Assembly: GCA_030599515.1 (NCBI GenBank)
Contig: JAUVNV010000022.1
Coordinates: 1-17,007 of the forward strand
DNA length: 17,007 nt
Origin: Acidimicrobiia bacterium
Lineage (GTDB): Bacteria; Actinomycetota; Acidimicrobiia; Spongiisociales; UBA5794
Direction: 5' to 3'
Position 1 is the stretch's first letter, and the number at the start of each line of letters is the position of its first letter. Shown in pieces: positions 1-7,053 of the stretch. The notes beneath the pieces were generated by a model. The model saw nothing but the letters and a program-made list of their open reading frames with translations. It was not told the origin of the DNA and searched no databases. The position numbers and the translations under genes were made by a program.

Positions 1-231
1 CACCTTCAACGCACCATCGGGAAGACGGAGGCAACGCGTGTCACGGTGAGGTTCGAGCCGATCAGCGGAATCGACGTCTGCCGGGTCGGAATCGAGGCGT
101 CGAACCGTCCTGTCTTCGTCGACACACCCAAAGGACCGAGAGCCGCCGATTTCTACGTCAGGATCGGCAACTCGACAAGGCGGCTCCTCGCCGACGAGTT
201 GCTTCGCTATCGCGATACACACTGGGGCTGA
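1..231 (+). CDS. C-terminal end of a Schlafen/AlbA_2-type putative DNA-binding protein (partial)
   Basis: The frame is open from the first base of the window, so the gene starts outside it; 76 residues are visible, ending in TGA. The segment ISGIDVCRVGIEASNRPVFV followed by DFYVRIGNSTRRL and a short helix ending in HWG matches the end of the Schlafen AlbA_2 domain, where a K/D-V-C-R strand, a PVFV strand and an F-Y-V-R-x-G-N-S-T turn are characteristic. Such domains occur in putative transcriptional regulators and ATP-binding proteins, often with an extra N-terminal or C-terminal module, so the function of the whole protein cannot be read here. A GTG at 46 is not the likely start, because homology-like sequence continues upstream of it. 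The stop is 32 bp before the next gene, which has its own promoter-like box. Confidence 0.72.
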   Translation, partial: HLQRTIGKTEATRVTVRFEPISGIDVCRVGIEASNRPVFVDTPKGPRAADFYVRIGNSTRRLLADELLRYRDTHWG

Positions 232-250
232 CGAAATGCCGAGGACCAGG

Positions 251-256
251 TACCGT
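251..256 (+). promoter_or_regulatory. Putative -10 box (TACCGT) of the DUF4389 gene, leaderless
   Basis: TACCGT lies 7 nt before the ATG at 264, so transcription would start at or next to the start codon. No Shine-Dalgarno is visible. The same box and spacing recur before many genes in this window. Confidence 0.45.
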
Positions 257-263
257 TGCGCCA

Positions 264-872
264 ATGAGCGGACCACCCACATACCCGATCACCGTTGAAG
301 CCCCGGTCGACGACGAGGAGCGGAACCGTTGGCTCGCTGCCTCCGGAATCGTCTTCATCAAGATGATTCTCCTTCTGCCGCACATCGTGCTGCTGGCCCT
401 GTTCGGCTTGATGATCCAGATCCTGGCGTGGATCGGCTACTGGGGCATCGCCTTCACCGGTCGCATGCCTGATCTCATCCGCCGCCTCGAACTCATCTTC
501 CTCCGGTGGATCACCCGGGTCATTGCCTGGTTCGCGGGCACAACCGACATCTACCCGACGTTTGGCGTCGAGCAGGTCTATCCGGTGACCGTCTCGGTCG
601 AGCCGGCGCCGGAACCACAGAGTCGCCTCCTCGCCATGCTCGGCATCGTGCTGCTCCGATTGATAGCCGCCCTTCCACACTTCCTCGTCTTGTTCTTGAT
701 GAGCTTCGGGGTACTCCTCGTCGCATGGATCGGCTACTTCATCGTTGCCTTCACCGGCCAGCTGCCCCTCGGCATCCATATGTTCGTGCTCAACTACCAG
801 CGCTGGTGGGCTCGAGCCTGGGGCTGGACAGTCGGGCTCACCGACGAGTATCCGCCGTTCACGCTTGCGTAA
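264..872 (+). CDS. Integral membrane protein with two tandem DUF4389 units
   Basis: The 202-residue protein contains two related halves, about residues 6-100 and 105-201. Each half has a YPxTVxxEP/AP opening, a hydrophobic stretch with L-P-H (residues 38-40 and 138-140), an AWIGYxxxAFTGxxP block (55-69 and 154-168), an aromatic R-W segment and a closing D-x-YP-x-F (95-100 and 194-199). This is the DUF4389 pattern, which usually occurs once or twice in actinobacterial proteins of unknown role. Four or so membrane segments are expected, with the conserved YPPF ends near the membrane surface. The ATG at 264 is chosen because it directly precedes the first unit and follows a TACCGT box by 7 nt. 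The gene ends convergently with the lipoprotein gene. The function is unknown; a membrane-associated structural or transport-accessory role is only a guess. Confidence 0.85.
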   Translation: MSGPPTYPITVEAPVDDEERNRWLAASGIVFIKMILLLPHIVLLALFGLMIQILAWIGYWGIAFTGRMPDLIRRLELIFLRWITRVIAWFAGTTDIYPTFGVEQVYPVTVSVEPAPEPQSRLLAMLGIVLLRLIAALPHFLVLFLMSFGVLLVAWIGYFIVAFTGQLPLGIHMFVLNYQRWWARAWGWTVGLTDEYPPFTLA

Positions 873-888
873 GCAAGACATCAGGGGT

Positions 889-926
889 GAGACATGAGAT
901 CGTCTTCGTGTCTCTTGTCTCATGTC
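889..926. terminator. Inverted repeat between convergent genes, possible shared terminator
   Basis: GAGACATGAGA (889-899) can pair with TCTCTTGTCTC (911-921) with one mismatch and an 11-nt loop; alternatively GACATGAGA (891-899) pairs perfectly with 918-926. It fills the 61-bp gap between two convergent stop codons. There is no clear T-tract, so a terminator role is inferred from position. Confidence 0.45.
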
Positions 927-933
927 CCCAGAG

Positions 934-1890
934 TCACTCGTCCGATGGTTCCTCGGGCGTTGGCTTGCGGCGACGGATGGACCTGATCGCCATCCAGAGG
1001 CCGAAGCCGACGAGCGCCAGCAGGATGAACGGAAGCGCGAAGGCGGCGCCCACGATGAGACCACCGATGGTCGCCAGCAGAACCTCTCCTGCCTGGTCGA
1101 TCGCCTCTTCGAGCACACCCGGATCATCCGGTTCCTCGATCGGAGTACTCCCCGGCACCTCCGTCAAACCGACGGTGAGGGTCGAGAAGCTGGTACGACT
1201 GTCCAGGTAGCGGAGCCGCCCCTCGATCTGCTCGATGTTGAGCAATACGTCCTGCATCCGGGTCTGGATCGTCACGAGATCCTCGATCTCGGTTGCCTGA
1301 CTCATGAGGCGCGTGTAGAACTCCTCCTGGGTCTTCCAGTAGCGCAGGCGTCCTTCGAGGTCGACGTACTCCTCGGTGACGTCCTGGCTGGATACGTTGA
1401 GGCTGAGCCGCTCGCCCAGATCATCCACCCGGTCGAGGGCGTCGTCGAAGCGGTCCGCGGGGATCCGCATCGTCAGCCACCCAACCGTGTAGGCGACGTC
1501 GTCGATCTCCTGGAGATGTGTCTCGCCTGCCGTGATGTAGCCACCGAGGTCCTGGGCGATACTCCGGAGCTGCGATGAGATCTGTCCGAAGGTCCCCGGC
1601 TCGACCCTCAACTCCACCCGGCCATCACGGATGACCTTCAGTCCGGCTGGGACATCGGTCCCGATCGGTGCGGCGATGGCGATCGCCTGCGCCTCTTCGA
1701 GTTCCGCACCGCCTGATGCTTTGGTTTCGTCCGACGCGTACGCCATCGTGGTCACGTACACGTCATCGTCGTATCCGACGGATTCGAACGCATCGTCGGA
1801 GCTGCTGGTGCATGCCCCCAGTAGCAGAACGGCGGCCAGCAAGGCCGCCACCGCGATTCGAGTCTTCCCCTTCGGGTCGGATATCGTCAT
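934..1890 (-). CDS. DUF4349-domain lipoprotein with C-terminal membrane anchor
   Basis: The 318-residue protein has a type II signal peptide: a basic N-region (KGKTR), a hydrophobic core and the lipobox LLGAC with lipidation Cys at residue 27. A Ser/Asp-rich linker follows. The body has the DUF4349 pattern: RDGRVELRVEPGTFGQISSQLRSIAQDLGGYI, then a strand-rich MRIPADRFDDALDRV part, then a long predicted coiled coil (EYVDLEGRLRYWKTQEEF through IEQIEGRLRYLDSRT). A C-terminal hydrophobic segment at about 270-302 precedes a basic tail, so the protein is probably held at the outer face of the membrane at both ends. The start is the ATG at 1890, because AGGAGA sits 7 nt upstream (1898-1903) and it directly precedes the signal peptide; the frame could extend to 2022 but that part lacks signal features. 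DUF4349 proteins are of unknown function. Confidence 0.85.
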   Translation of the reverse strand: MTISDPKGKTRIAVAALLAAVLLLGACTSSSDDAFESVGYDDDVYVTTMAYASDETKASGGAELEEAQAIAIAAPIGTDVPAGLKVIRDGRVELRVEPGTFGQISSQLRSIAQDLGGYITAGETHLQEIDDVAYTVGWLTMRIPADRFDDALDRVDDLGERLSLNVSSQDVTEEYVDLEGRLRYWKTQEEFYTRLMSQATEIEDLVTIQTRMQDVLLNIEQIEGRLRYLDSRTSFSTLTVGLTEVPGSTPIEEPDDPGVLEEAIDQAGEVLLATIGGLIVGAAFALPFILLALVGFGLWMAIRSIRRRKPTPEEPSDE

Positions 1891-1897
1891 CAGATTC

Positions 1898-1903
1898 TCT
1901 CCT
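1898..1903 (-). promoter_or_regulatory. Shine-Dalgarno site of the DUF4349 lipoprotein gene
   Basis: AGGAGA on the minus strand lies 7 nt before the ATG at 1890. It decides the start against the longer frame to 2022. It is one of only three clear Shine-Dalgarno sites in the window. Confidence 0.7.
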
Positions 1904-1958
1904 CGTTGCGTGCGATCCGGCATCGGCGCCGGTCCTCGTCCGGTTTGACGGTCGAGCG

Positions 1959-1981
1959 CCCGCAGCGGGTTCCCCTGCGGG
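1959..1981. other. Hairpin in the leader of the lipoprotein gene
   Basis: CCCGCAG (1959-1965) and CTGCGGG (1975-1981) form a 7-bp stem with a 9-nt loop in the 161-bp gap between the divergent lipoprotein and MobA-like genes. It may lie in the lipoprotein mRNA leader. The role is unknown. Confidence 0.35.
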
Positions 1982-2039
1982 GATGACCGGACGATGCCTG
2001 GCCATGAGAACGGGTAACTCATATTGCCGGAGACAGCCC

Positions 2040-2045
2040 TACCGT
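2040..2045 (+). promoter_or_regulatory. Putative -10 box (TACCGT) of the mobA-like gene, leaderless
   Basis: TACCGT is 6 nt before the ATG at 2052. The closest purine-rich sequence (GGAGA near 2031) is too far upstream to act as a ribosome site, which supports leaderless translation from this ATG. Confidence 0.45.
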
Positions 2046-2051
2046 CGCACC

Positions 2052-2624
2052 ATGGAACGACCCATCGTCGCTGTTCTGGCGGGCGGAGATAGCACCCGAA
2101 TGGGATCCGACAAGGCCGCTATCCCCTTCGCATCGTCGACGATGCTCGAGACCGTCCTCAACTCCGTTTCCTCCGTCGGTGATCCCATCGTGGTGGGGAG
2201 AACAGCGGCTCCACACGGCGTGGCCGCCATCCCGGACCGGAGAGCGGATTCGAGGGGACCACTGACCGGGTTGGAGACGGTCCTCCGGCACGAACCCGGA
2301 CGAACGGTGGTGCTCGTTGCCGTCGATCATCCATTCCTCCGCCCCCAGACTCTTGGCGAGATGCTGGCCCTCGAAGGCGACGCCGTCATTCCGCTCGACG
2401 CCGGATGGCAACAGGTGACCTGCGCGATCTACCGACCATCGTTCTTGCCCGCAGTCTCCGAGACCCTCGACGGCGGGTGCCGATCGATCATCACCGCCCT
2501 GGATCTGGTCAACGTGAACCTGGTCCGGGAAGCCACCTGGCGCTCGTGGGGCGAGGACGGCCGCTCGTGGTTCAGCGTCGACACTTCCGACCGTCTCGAA
2601 GAGGGACTCCGCCGATTCGGGTGA
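2052..2624 (+). CDS. mobA: MobA-like molybdenum cofactor guanylyltransferase
   Basis: The 190-residue protein has the nucleotide-binding signature LAGGDSTRMGSDKA at residues 9-22, which matches LAGGxSxRMGxDK of MobA. A GPLTGLETVL segment (69-78) corresponds to the GPLAGI motif, and AVDHPFLRP (90-98) is the CDMPF-type metal site with D92 as the likely Mg ligand. MobA joins GMP from GTP to molybdopterin to make the bis-MGD cofactor for DMSO-reductase family enzymes such as formate dehydrogenase. The length is typical (about 190-200). No other molybdenum cofactor gene is nearby, so a related NTP-transferase of different specificity (MobA-like, MocA type) remains possible. The start at 2052 puts the glycine loop at the usual distance from the N-terminus; an upstream in-frame ATG at 2004 is less likely because of the TACCGT box. 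Confidence 0.82.
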   Translation: MERPIVAVLAGGDSTRMGSDKAAIPFASSTMLETVLNSVSSVGDPIVVGRTAAPHGVAAIPDRRADSRGPLTGLETVLRHEPGRTVVLVAVDHPFLRPQTLGEMLALEGDAVIPLDAGWQQVTCAIYRPSFLPAVSETLDGGCRSIITALDLVNVNLVREATWRSWGEDGRSWFSVDTSDRLEEGLRRFG

Positions 2625-2634
2625 ACCCGTTCGC

Positions 2635-2640
2635 TACGCT
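2635..2640 (+). promoter_or_regulatory. Putative -10 box (TACGCT) of the crotonase gene, leaderless
   Basis: TACGCT lies 6 nt before the ATG at 2647 within the 22-bp gap after mobA. The gene therefore may have its own leaderless transcript in addition to read-through. Confidence 0.45.
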
Positions 2641-2646
2641 GCCGAC

Positions 2647-3486
2647 ATGGATTCCACCTCACCCGTCACCGTCGAGCGCCGCGGCCATGTCGCCGTGGTG
2701 TGGCTCGACCGCCCCGACCAGCGCAACGCATTCGCCCCCGAGTTCTGGACTTCGTTCCCGACCGTCATCGAGGAGTTGGGTGACGATCCCGATGTCCGGG
2801 CCGTGGTCGTGGCTGCGAAGGGACCGGCCTTCACGGTCGGGATCGATCTGAAAGCGTTCGGTCCCGCTCTCGTCACGGGGAACATCGACCCGACGGCACC
2901 GGCGCCCGCCTCACCCGTAGCCCAGCGCACGCAGACACGGCGTCTCGTCAAGACCATGCAACGGACATTCTCCTCGCTCGCCGAGTGCCCGAAGCCGGTG
3001 ATCGCTGCGATCCACGGGTATTGCATCGGAGCGGGTGTCGATCTGGTCACCGCCTGCGATATCCGTTACGCGGCGGTCGACGCGGTCTTCTCGATCCGGG
3101 AGACCCGGCTTGCGATGGTGGCCGACGTCGGAACGCTCCAGCGTCTCCCGAAGATCATCGACCCCGGGAGCGTCGCCGAACTCGCCTACACCGGGCGAGA
3201 CTTCGACGCCGGCGAGGCCGCTTCCGTCGGCCTCGTCACCCGCCTTCTGCCCGACGCCGACGCCACGCTCGCCGCAGCGCTCGGGACCGCAGAGAAGATC
3301 GCGGCGAACTCGCCGCTGGCTGTTCAAGGCACGAAGGCAGTCCTCCGGGCAGGCGATGGTCGGACCGTCGACGACGGCCTCGACTACGTGGCGCTCTGGA
3401 ACGCAGCATTCCTCCACTCGAACGACCTGGGGGAAGCGATGGCGAGCTTCGTGGAGAAGAGAGACCCGGAGTTCGAAGGGAAGTAG
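2647..3486 (+). CDS. Crotonase family protein, probably a delta3,5-delta2,4-dienoyl-CoA isomerase
   Basis: This 279-residue crotonase-fold protein has the CoA-binding and oxyanion features of the family: RNAF (26-29), the first oxyanion-hole segment GPAFTVGIDL (59-68), and CIGAGVDLVTACDIRYA (126-142). The segment RETRLAMVADVGTLQRLPKII (151-171) resembles the ECH1-type dienoyl-CoA isomerase rather than a plain hydratase. The spacing D132 / E152 / D160 equals that of the three catalytic acids described for rat ECH1 (D176, E196, D204). This points to isomerisation of 3,5-dienoyl-CoA to 2,4-dienoyl-CoA during beta-oxidation of odd-position unsaturated fatty acids. The enzyme would be cytosolic and a homo-oligomer, as for the family. 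No other beta-oxidation gene is adjacent, so the physiological substrate is inferred from sequence alone. Confidence 0.88.
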   Translation: MDSTSPVTVERRGHVAVVWLDRPDQRNAFAPEFWTSFPTVIEELGDDPDVRAVVVAAKGPAFTVGIDLKAFGPALVTGNIDPTAPAPASPVAQRTQTRRLVKTMQRTFSSLAECPKPVIAAIHGYCIGAGVDLVTACDIRYAAVDAVFSIRETRLAMVADVGTLQRLPKIIDPGSVAELAYTGRDFDAGEAASVGLVTRLLPDADATLAAALGTAEKIAANSPLAVQGTKAVLRAGDGRTVDDGLDYVALWNAAFLHSNDLGEAMASFVEKRDPEFEGK

Positions 3487-3524
3487 TACATCGGCTATCG
3501 ACGATGTATTGCGTGCGACGCTGT

Positions 3525-3530
3525 TAGGTT
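3525..3530 (+). promoter_or_regulatory. Putative -10 box (TAGGTT) of the cyclase-ATPase gene
   Basis: TAGGTT lies 8 nt before the ATG at 3539 in the 52-bp gap. No Shine-Dalgarno is visible, so a leaderless or nearly leaderless message is likely. Confidence 0.4.
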
Positions 3531-3538
3531 CTGGGTGC

Positions 3539-6500
3539 ATGGCGGGGAGCGGTCTGGCAACACTGATGTTCACGGATCTTGTCGGTTCAACGCGTCTGCG
3601 TGAACGACTTGGCGATGACGTCGCGGATGAGATCGGTGTCGAGCACGACCGGATCATCGGCGATGCTTTGTCCTCCACCGGCGGTCGACTCGTCAAGAAC
3701 CTCGGCGATGGCGCTCTTGCCGTCTTCGATTCCTCTGTCGACGCAGTGGTTGCTGGTCAACGCATCCAAGAGGGCGTTCTGCTCTACAACCGCCAAGCCG
3801 ATGAGGCCCGCCACATCGGCGTGCGGATCGGGATCAACGCCGGCGAGATCGCCACGGACAACGGCGATGTAATCGGGCTTCCGGTAGCCGTGGCGTCGAG
3901 GGTGTGCGACAGGGCAGACGGTGGGCAGATACTCGTCACGGACACGGTGCGCTCCTTGATTGGTCGCAGAGCCCATTTCCCATTCGTTTCGATCGGTACC
4001 CACACGCTCAAGGGTGTCGATGATCCCGTCGAACTGTGGTCGATCGAAGATGCGCCCCAACCAGCGGGTTCCGGGACCCGTGCCGACATCCCTTTCCCTG
4101 CATTCCTCACTCGAGGCATCCCAGCAGCTCTCATCGGACGTGAGGAACAGCTTGCGCAACTCGACGCTGCTCACGCATCCGCCGCCGAGACGGTACAACT
4201 TGTCGCGGTCATCGGAGAGCCGGGAATCGGGAAGACATCACTGACTTCGACCTGGTGCCGCACGGCTGCCGATGGTGGAGCGACCGTGGTTGCGGGCAGG
4301 TGCACCCCCGATGCCGCTCTTCCTTACCAACCGTTCATCGAGATCGCTCGTGCCGTACTCGGAGCATGTCCTGAGTTGCTGTTGGAGATCGGTCCGGCTG
4401 CGGGCAACATCGCTCAGCTCGTGCCCGGCATCGAAACACCGGAGGGCATCCCTGTTCCGATTCAGACCGATCCCGAAACGACCCGGTACTTGATGGCTGA
4501 GGCGTTCGCGGCTCTGCTCGAGTCGAAGGACGGGGAGCCTCCGACGGTGGTGGTGCTCGACGATCTCCACTGGGCGGACGAACACTCGATCGCCGTGCTC
4601 TCCCATCTCGTCCGCAGAGACGAGCTCTCGGCGCTTCTTGTGGGCACGTACCGCGACACCGACCTGGTGCGGAGCCATCCTCTCCCGAGACTCCTCACCG
4701 ATCTTCGCCGAGGGCACCGGGTCATACGGACCCCGCTTCAGCGGCTCTCCGATGAAGAAGTCGAGGAGATGATCTCGGGCCACTTCGGCACCGCCACGGC
4801 ACCGGACATTGTTGAATCGATCGCAGAAGAGACCCAGGGCAACCCGTTCTTCGTTGAAGAGATCACAACCCATCTCCAGGACGAGGGTGCTATCGATGCC
4901 GAGGGCCGGTGGATCTCCGATACCCCCATCAGCGACTACGGCATCCCGGAAGGAGTGCGTGAAGTCATTGGACGCCGGCTCGACCATCTCGGCGAAGACG
5001 CCGTATCCGCCCTCGAGGTCGCAGCAGTGATCGGACCGGACTTCTCGATCGATGTTGCAGGATCGATCGCCGGCCTCGATGAGCAAGCCATCGACGCCGT
5101 GGTTGAGGTAGCAATGAACGCACGGTCCATCACGGAGGGAGACGATGCTGACGAATTCTCGTTCGCACATGCGCTCCTGCGTCAGACGCTCTACGACGGC
5201 CTCCCAACACGAAGACGTATGCGCATCCACAGGGAAGTCGGTGAAGCACTCGAGGTCCGGGGAGAGCCGTCCGCGGCCCTGCTCAATCACTGGCTGAGCG
5301 CAAACGAGAACGAGAAGGCACTGGCGTGTGCACTCGCTGCCGCGTCAGCGGCTGGGAAGTCCTTCGCGGGATCAGACGTTGTCGCACATCTCGAACTGGC
5401 CCTCGACATCTGGGACGACGTCCGAGACGCTGATCAGGTCGCGGGGATCTCACATGCCCAACTCTTGATGCGGCTCTCTGAAGCCACATACGACTTCGGG
5501 GGAATCAGCACAAGCAGCATCTCACGGCTGCGCGACGAGTTGGACAGAGGTGACATAGACGACGCTACGAGGGCATTGCTCTTGAACTTGCTGTCCACGG
5601 AATTGTGGGTGACGGGTCAATCAACCGAGGCAAAGAATGCACGACTCGAGGCTCTTCGCGTTGTTCCCAAGAGTCCGCCGAATGCCGCCCACGCCCGGGT
5701 TCTCGCAAGCACAGCAGCAAATTCAGCAATCGAAGGGGAAGCGACGGAAGCGATCGACAAGGCACACGAGGCGTTGACTCTGGCGAGATCCGTAGGAGAC
5801 CAGACTGCGGAACAGACCGCACTGTTAGCTCTCGGCACCGCACTGGGGCAGCTTGGGAGGATCGAGGAGTCCCAACGGTCCTTCGACGAGCTGACGGAGT
5901 TGGCATACGAGACCGGTGTACTCAAGTTCCAGCTGATCAGATACGTGAACGAAGCCGAAGGAATAGCGCGGAACGGATCCTTGGAGGATGCCCTTCGTCT
6001 CACGGAAGAGGGAATCGCGCGTGCGTCAGACCTTGGCGTTTCGCGCTGGGAGGCGATGTTGCGCGGAAACGCCGCAGACATGACATTCAATCTCGGTCGC
6101 TGGGATGAGGCAGAAGAGCACCTCACAGCCCTCGCCCCGAATCGAGAGCTCGATTTCCCACAGATCAACTGCTCACTGATCGCTCTCAAGCTCGCAGCGG
6201 AGCGAGGCAACGACCACACCACAGAACAGGAAGTCGAGCGTCTCAGAACGTTCGTTGATGCCGGGCTGGACCCGCAGGTGCAGGGCAATTATTGGGAGTG
6301 CCGAGTCTCCGATCTCCGTTGGCACGGCGACCTGGCTGGGGCCTACGAAGTCGGATCAGAATCACTTGACCTGCTAGCTACCGACGACGATTGGCCACGT
6401 GCGCCCAATCTCGCCCCGTTTGTCATCGAGACAGTCGCAGACGCTGTCAACTTGGGGGTGGCGGAAACCAGCTGCATCGACAATGCAAGGGACTGGCACA

Positions 6501-6811
6501 CTCGTCTCACACAGGTATCCGGGCCGATGCTGTTCGGTGATGAGTTTCGCGCCACCGCAACCGCTGATCTCTCCAGGGCAGAAGGCGACAACGACCCGGA
6601 CCTGTGGCGTGCTGCCGTCGAAGCTTGGGGCGACCAGGCGTACTACGGCGCCAAGGCCAGATGGCGCCTCGCCCAGGCGCTCACAGAGCAAGGTCCGACC
6701 GATCCTGAGATCGCCTCGTTGCTCGCGCAGGCCGAAGAGGTCGCCGTCGAACTCAAGGCGAACCCCCTCCTGGAGGCCGTCAGAGCAACAAGAGAGAAGG
6801 CCGCTCTGTAG
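3539..6811 (+). CDS. Class III nucleotide cyclase domain - AAA ATPase - TPR regulatory protein
   Basis: The 1090-residue soluble protein has three parts. Residues 1-170 are a class III cyclase homology domain: metal aspartates D13 (FTDLVGST) and D57 (LGDG), substrate-specifying K53, D110 and transition-state R121. The transition-state Asn position (residue 117) is Ala, so activity is doubtful. Residues from about 195 to 420 are a signal-transduction ATPase with Walker A GEPGIGKT (226-233) and Walker B VVVLDDLHWAD (337-347). From about 690 to the end are alpha-helical repeats of TPR type. No LuxR-type DNA-binding domain follows the repeats. The architecture matches large actinobacterial cyclase/ATPase proteins (for example Rv1358-like), whose roles are mostly unknown. 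An upstream extension of the frame runs through the crotonase gene in another frame and is rejected; the ATG at 3539 directly precedes the cyclase domain. The codon use is less GC-biased than in the neighbouring genes. Confidence 0.9.
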   Translation: MAGSGLATLMFTDLVGSTRLRERLGDDVADEIGVEHDRIIGDALSSTGGRLVKNLGDGALAVFDSSVDAVVAGQRIQEGVLLYNRQADEARHIGVRIGINAGEIATDNGDVIGLPVAVASRVCDRADGGQILVTDTVRSLIGRRAHFPFVSIGTHTLKGVDDPVELWSIEDAPQPAGSGTRADIPFPAFLTRGIPAALIGREEQLAQLDAAHASAAETVQLVAVIGEPGIGKTSLTSTWCRTAADGGATVVAGRCTPDAALPYQPFIEIARAVLGACPELLLEIGPAAGNIAQLVPGIETPEGIPVPIQTDPETTRYLMAEAFAALLESKDGEPPTVVVLDDLHWADEHSIAVLSHLVRRDELSALLVGTYRDTDLVRSHPLPRLLTDLRRGHRVIRTPLQRLSDEEVEEMISGHFGTATAPDIVESIAEETQGNPFFVEEITTHLQDEGAIDAEGRWISDTPISDYGIPEGVREVIGRRLDHLGEDAVSALEVAAVIGPDFSIDVAGSIAGLDEQAIDAVVEVAMNARSITEGDDADEFSFAHALLRQTLYDGLPTRRRMRIHREVGEALEVRGEPSAALLNHWLSANENEKALACALAAASAAGKSFAGSDVVAHLELALDIWDDVRDADQVAGISHAQLLMRLSEATYDFGGISTSSISRLRDELDRGDIDDATRALLLNLLSTELWVTGQSTEAKNARLEALRVVPKSPPNAAHARVLASTAANSAIEGEATEAIDKAHEALTLARSVGDQTAEQTALLALGTALGQLGRIEESQRSFDELTELAYETGVLKFQLIRYVNEAEGIARNGSLEDALRLTEEGIARASDLGVSRWEAMLRGNAADMTFNLGRWDEAEEHLTALAPNRELDFPQINCSLIALKLAAERGNDHTTEQEVERLRTFVDAGLDPQVQGNYWECRVSDLRWHGDLAGAYEVGSESLDLLATDDDWPRAPNLAPFVIETVADAVNLGVAETSCIDNARDWHTRLTQVSGPMLFGDEFRATATADLSRAEGDNDPDLWRAAVEAWGDQAYYGAKARWRLAQALTEQGPTDPEIASLLAQAEEVAVELKANPLLEAVRATREKAAL

Positions 6812-6911
6812 TCCGTAGTCGGGTGTCGACGAAGAGTCTCCCTCCTCCCCGCGGCTCGCGGTCCGAAGCTCTTGTTTGTCGACTACTCCGTACTCAACCC
6901 GGTACCTAGTA

Positions 6912-6940
6912 CGAATCCGACGGCGGAGCCGTCGGATTCG
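6912..6940. terminator. Perfect 13-bp hairpin with 3-nt loop
   Basis: CGAATCCGACGGC (6912-6924) and its exact reverse complement (6928-6940) flank GGA. It may terminate the cyclase transcript, but no T-tract follows. It ends 2 bp before a CATAAT box, so it could also be an operator covering the -35 region of the aminotransferase promoter. Confidence 0.55.
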
Positions 6941-6942
6941 GC

Positions 6943-6948
6943 CATAAT
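6943..6948 (+). promoter_or_regulatory. Putative -10 box (CATAAT) for the aminotransferase gene
   Basis: CATAAT predicts a transcript start near 6955, giving a leader of about 99 nt to the GTG at 7054. A -35 box cannot be identified; that position is inside the hairpin. Confidence 0.4.
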
Positions 6949-6954
6949 GGGACC

Positions 6955-7023
6955 ATGTTCGGGACACCGCAGACTGACCGCGTCGAACTCTTTGCCCCTC
7001 CGAAACACGGTCGAGCCTCGTAA
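6955..7023 (+). CDS. Possible 22-residue leader peptide upstream of the aminotransferase
   Basis: An ATG exactly at the predicted transcript start opens a 22-codon frame (MFGTPQTDRV, then ELFAPPKHGRAS) ending in TAA at 7021. It is in the same frame as the aminotransferase gene and 30 bp upstream of its start. There is no homology evidence; it could be chance. A leaderless start 6 nt after the CATAAT box is the only support. Confidence 0.2.
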   Translation: MFGTPQTDRVELFAPPKHGRAS

Positions 7024-7041
7024 CTTCTCCACCCCCGAAAC

Positions 7042-7047
7042 AGGAGG
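7042..7047 (+). promoter_or_regulatory. Shine-Dalgarno site of the aminotransferase gene
   Basis: AGGAGG lies 6 nt before the GTG at 7054 and fixes this as the start. An in-frame TAA at 7021 rules out starts further upstream. Confidence 0.8.
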
Positions 7048-7053
7048 AACACC

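Larger units (their letters stand above)
6812..7053. other. Intergenic region of 242 bp with heptamer-like sequence, hairpin and possible promoter
   Basis: The left part holds TAGTCCG and TAGTCGG units (from about 6810) and TACTCCG / TACTCAA near 6887-6900, relatives of the heptamer repeats elsewhere in the window. Then come a 13-bp perfect hairpin (6912-6940), a CATAAT -10-like box and a short reading frame. A Shine-Dalgarno site lies just before the aminotransferase gene. Confidence 0.6.

Noticed and set aside
207..1127. Long minus-strand reading frame opposite the DUF4389 gene
   Set aside because: It is low-complexity and Glu/Arg-rich, without domain-like sequence, and lies opposite a well-supported membrane protein gene.
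1668..2051. N-terminal extension of the MobA-like protein
   Set aside because: It is the antisense shadow of the lipoprotein gene; the nucleotide-binding loop is at the normal distance from the ATG at 2052.
3035..3538. N-terminal extension of the cyclase-ATPase protein
   Set aside because: It overlaps the crotonase gene in another frame and is Arg/Ser-rich shadow sequence; the cyclase domain begins right at the ATG at 3539.
6912..6940. Hairpin as a certain intrinsic terminator
   Set aside because: No T-tract follows on either strand, and it abuts a promoter-like box, so an operator role is equally possible.
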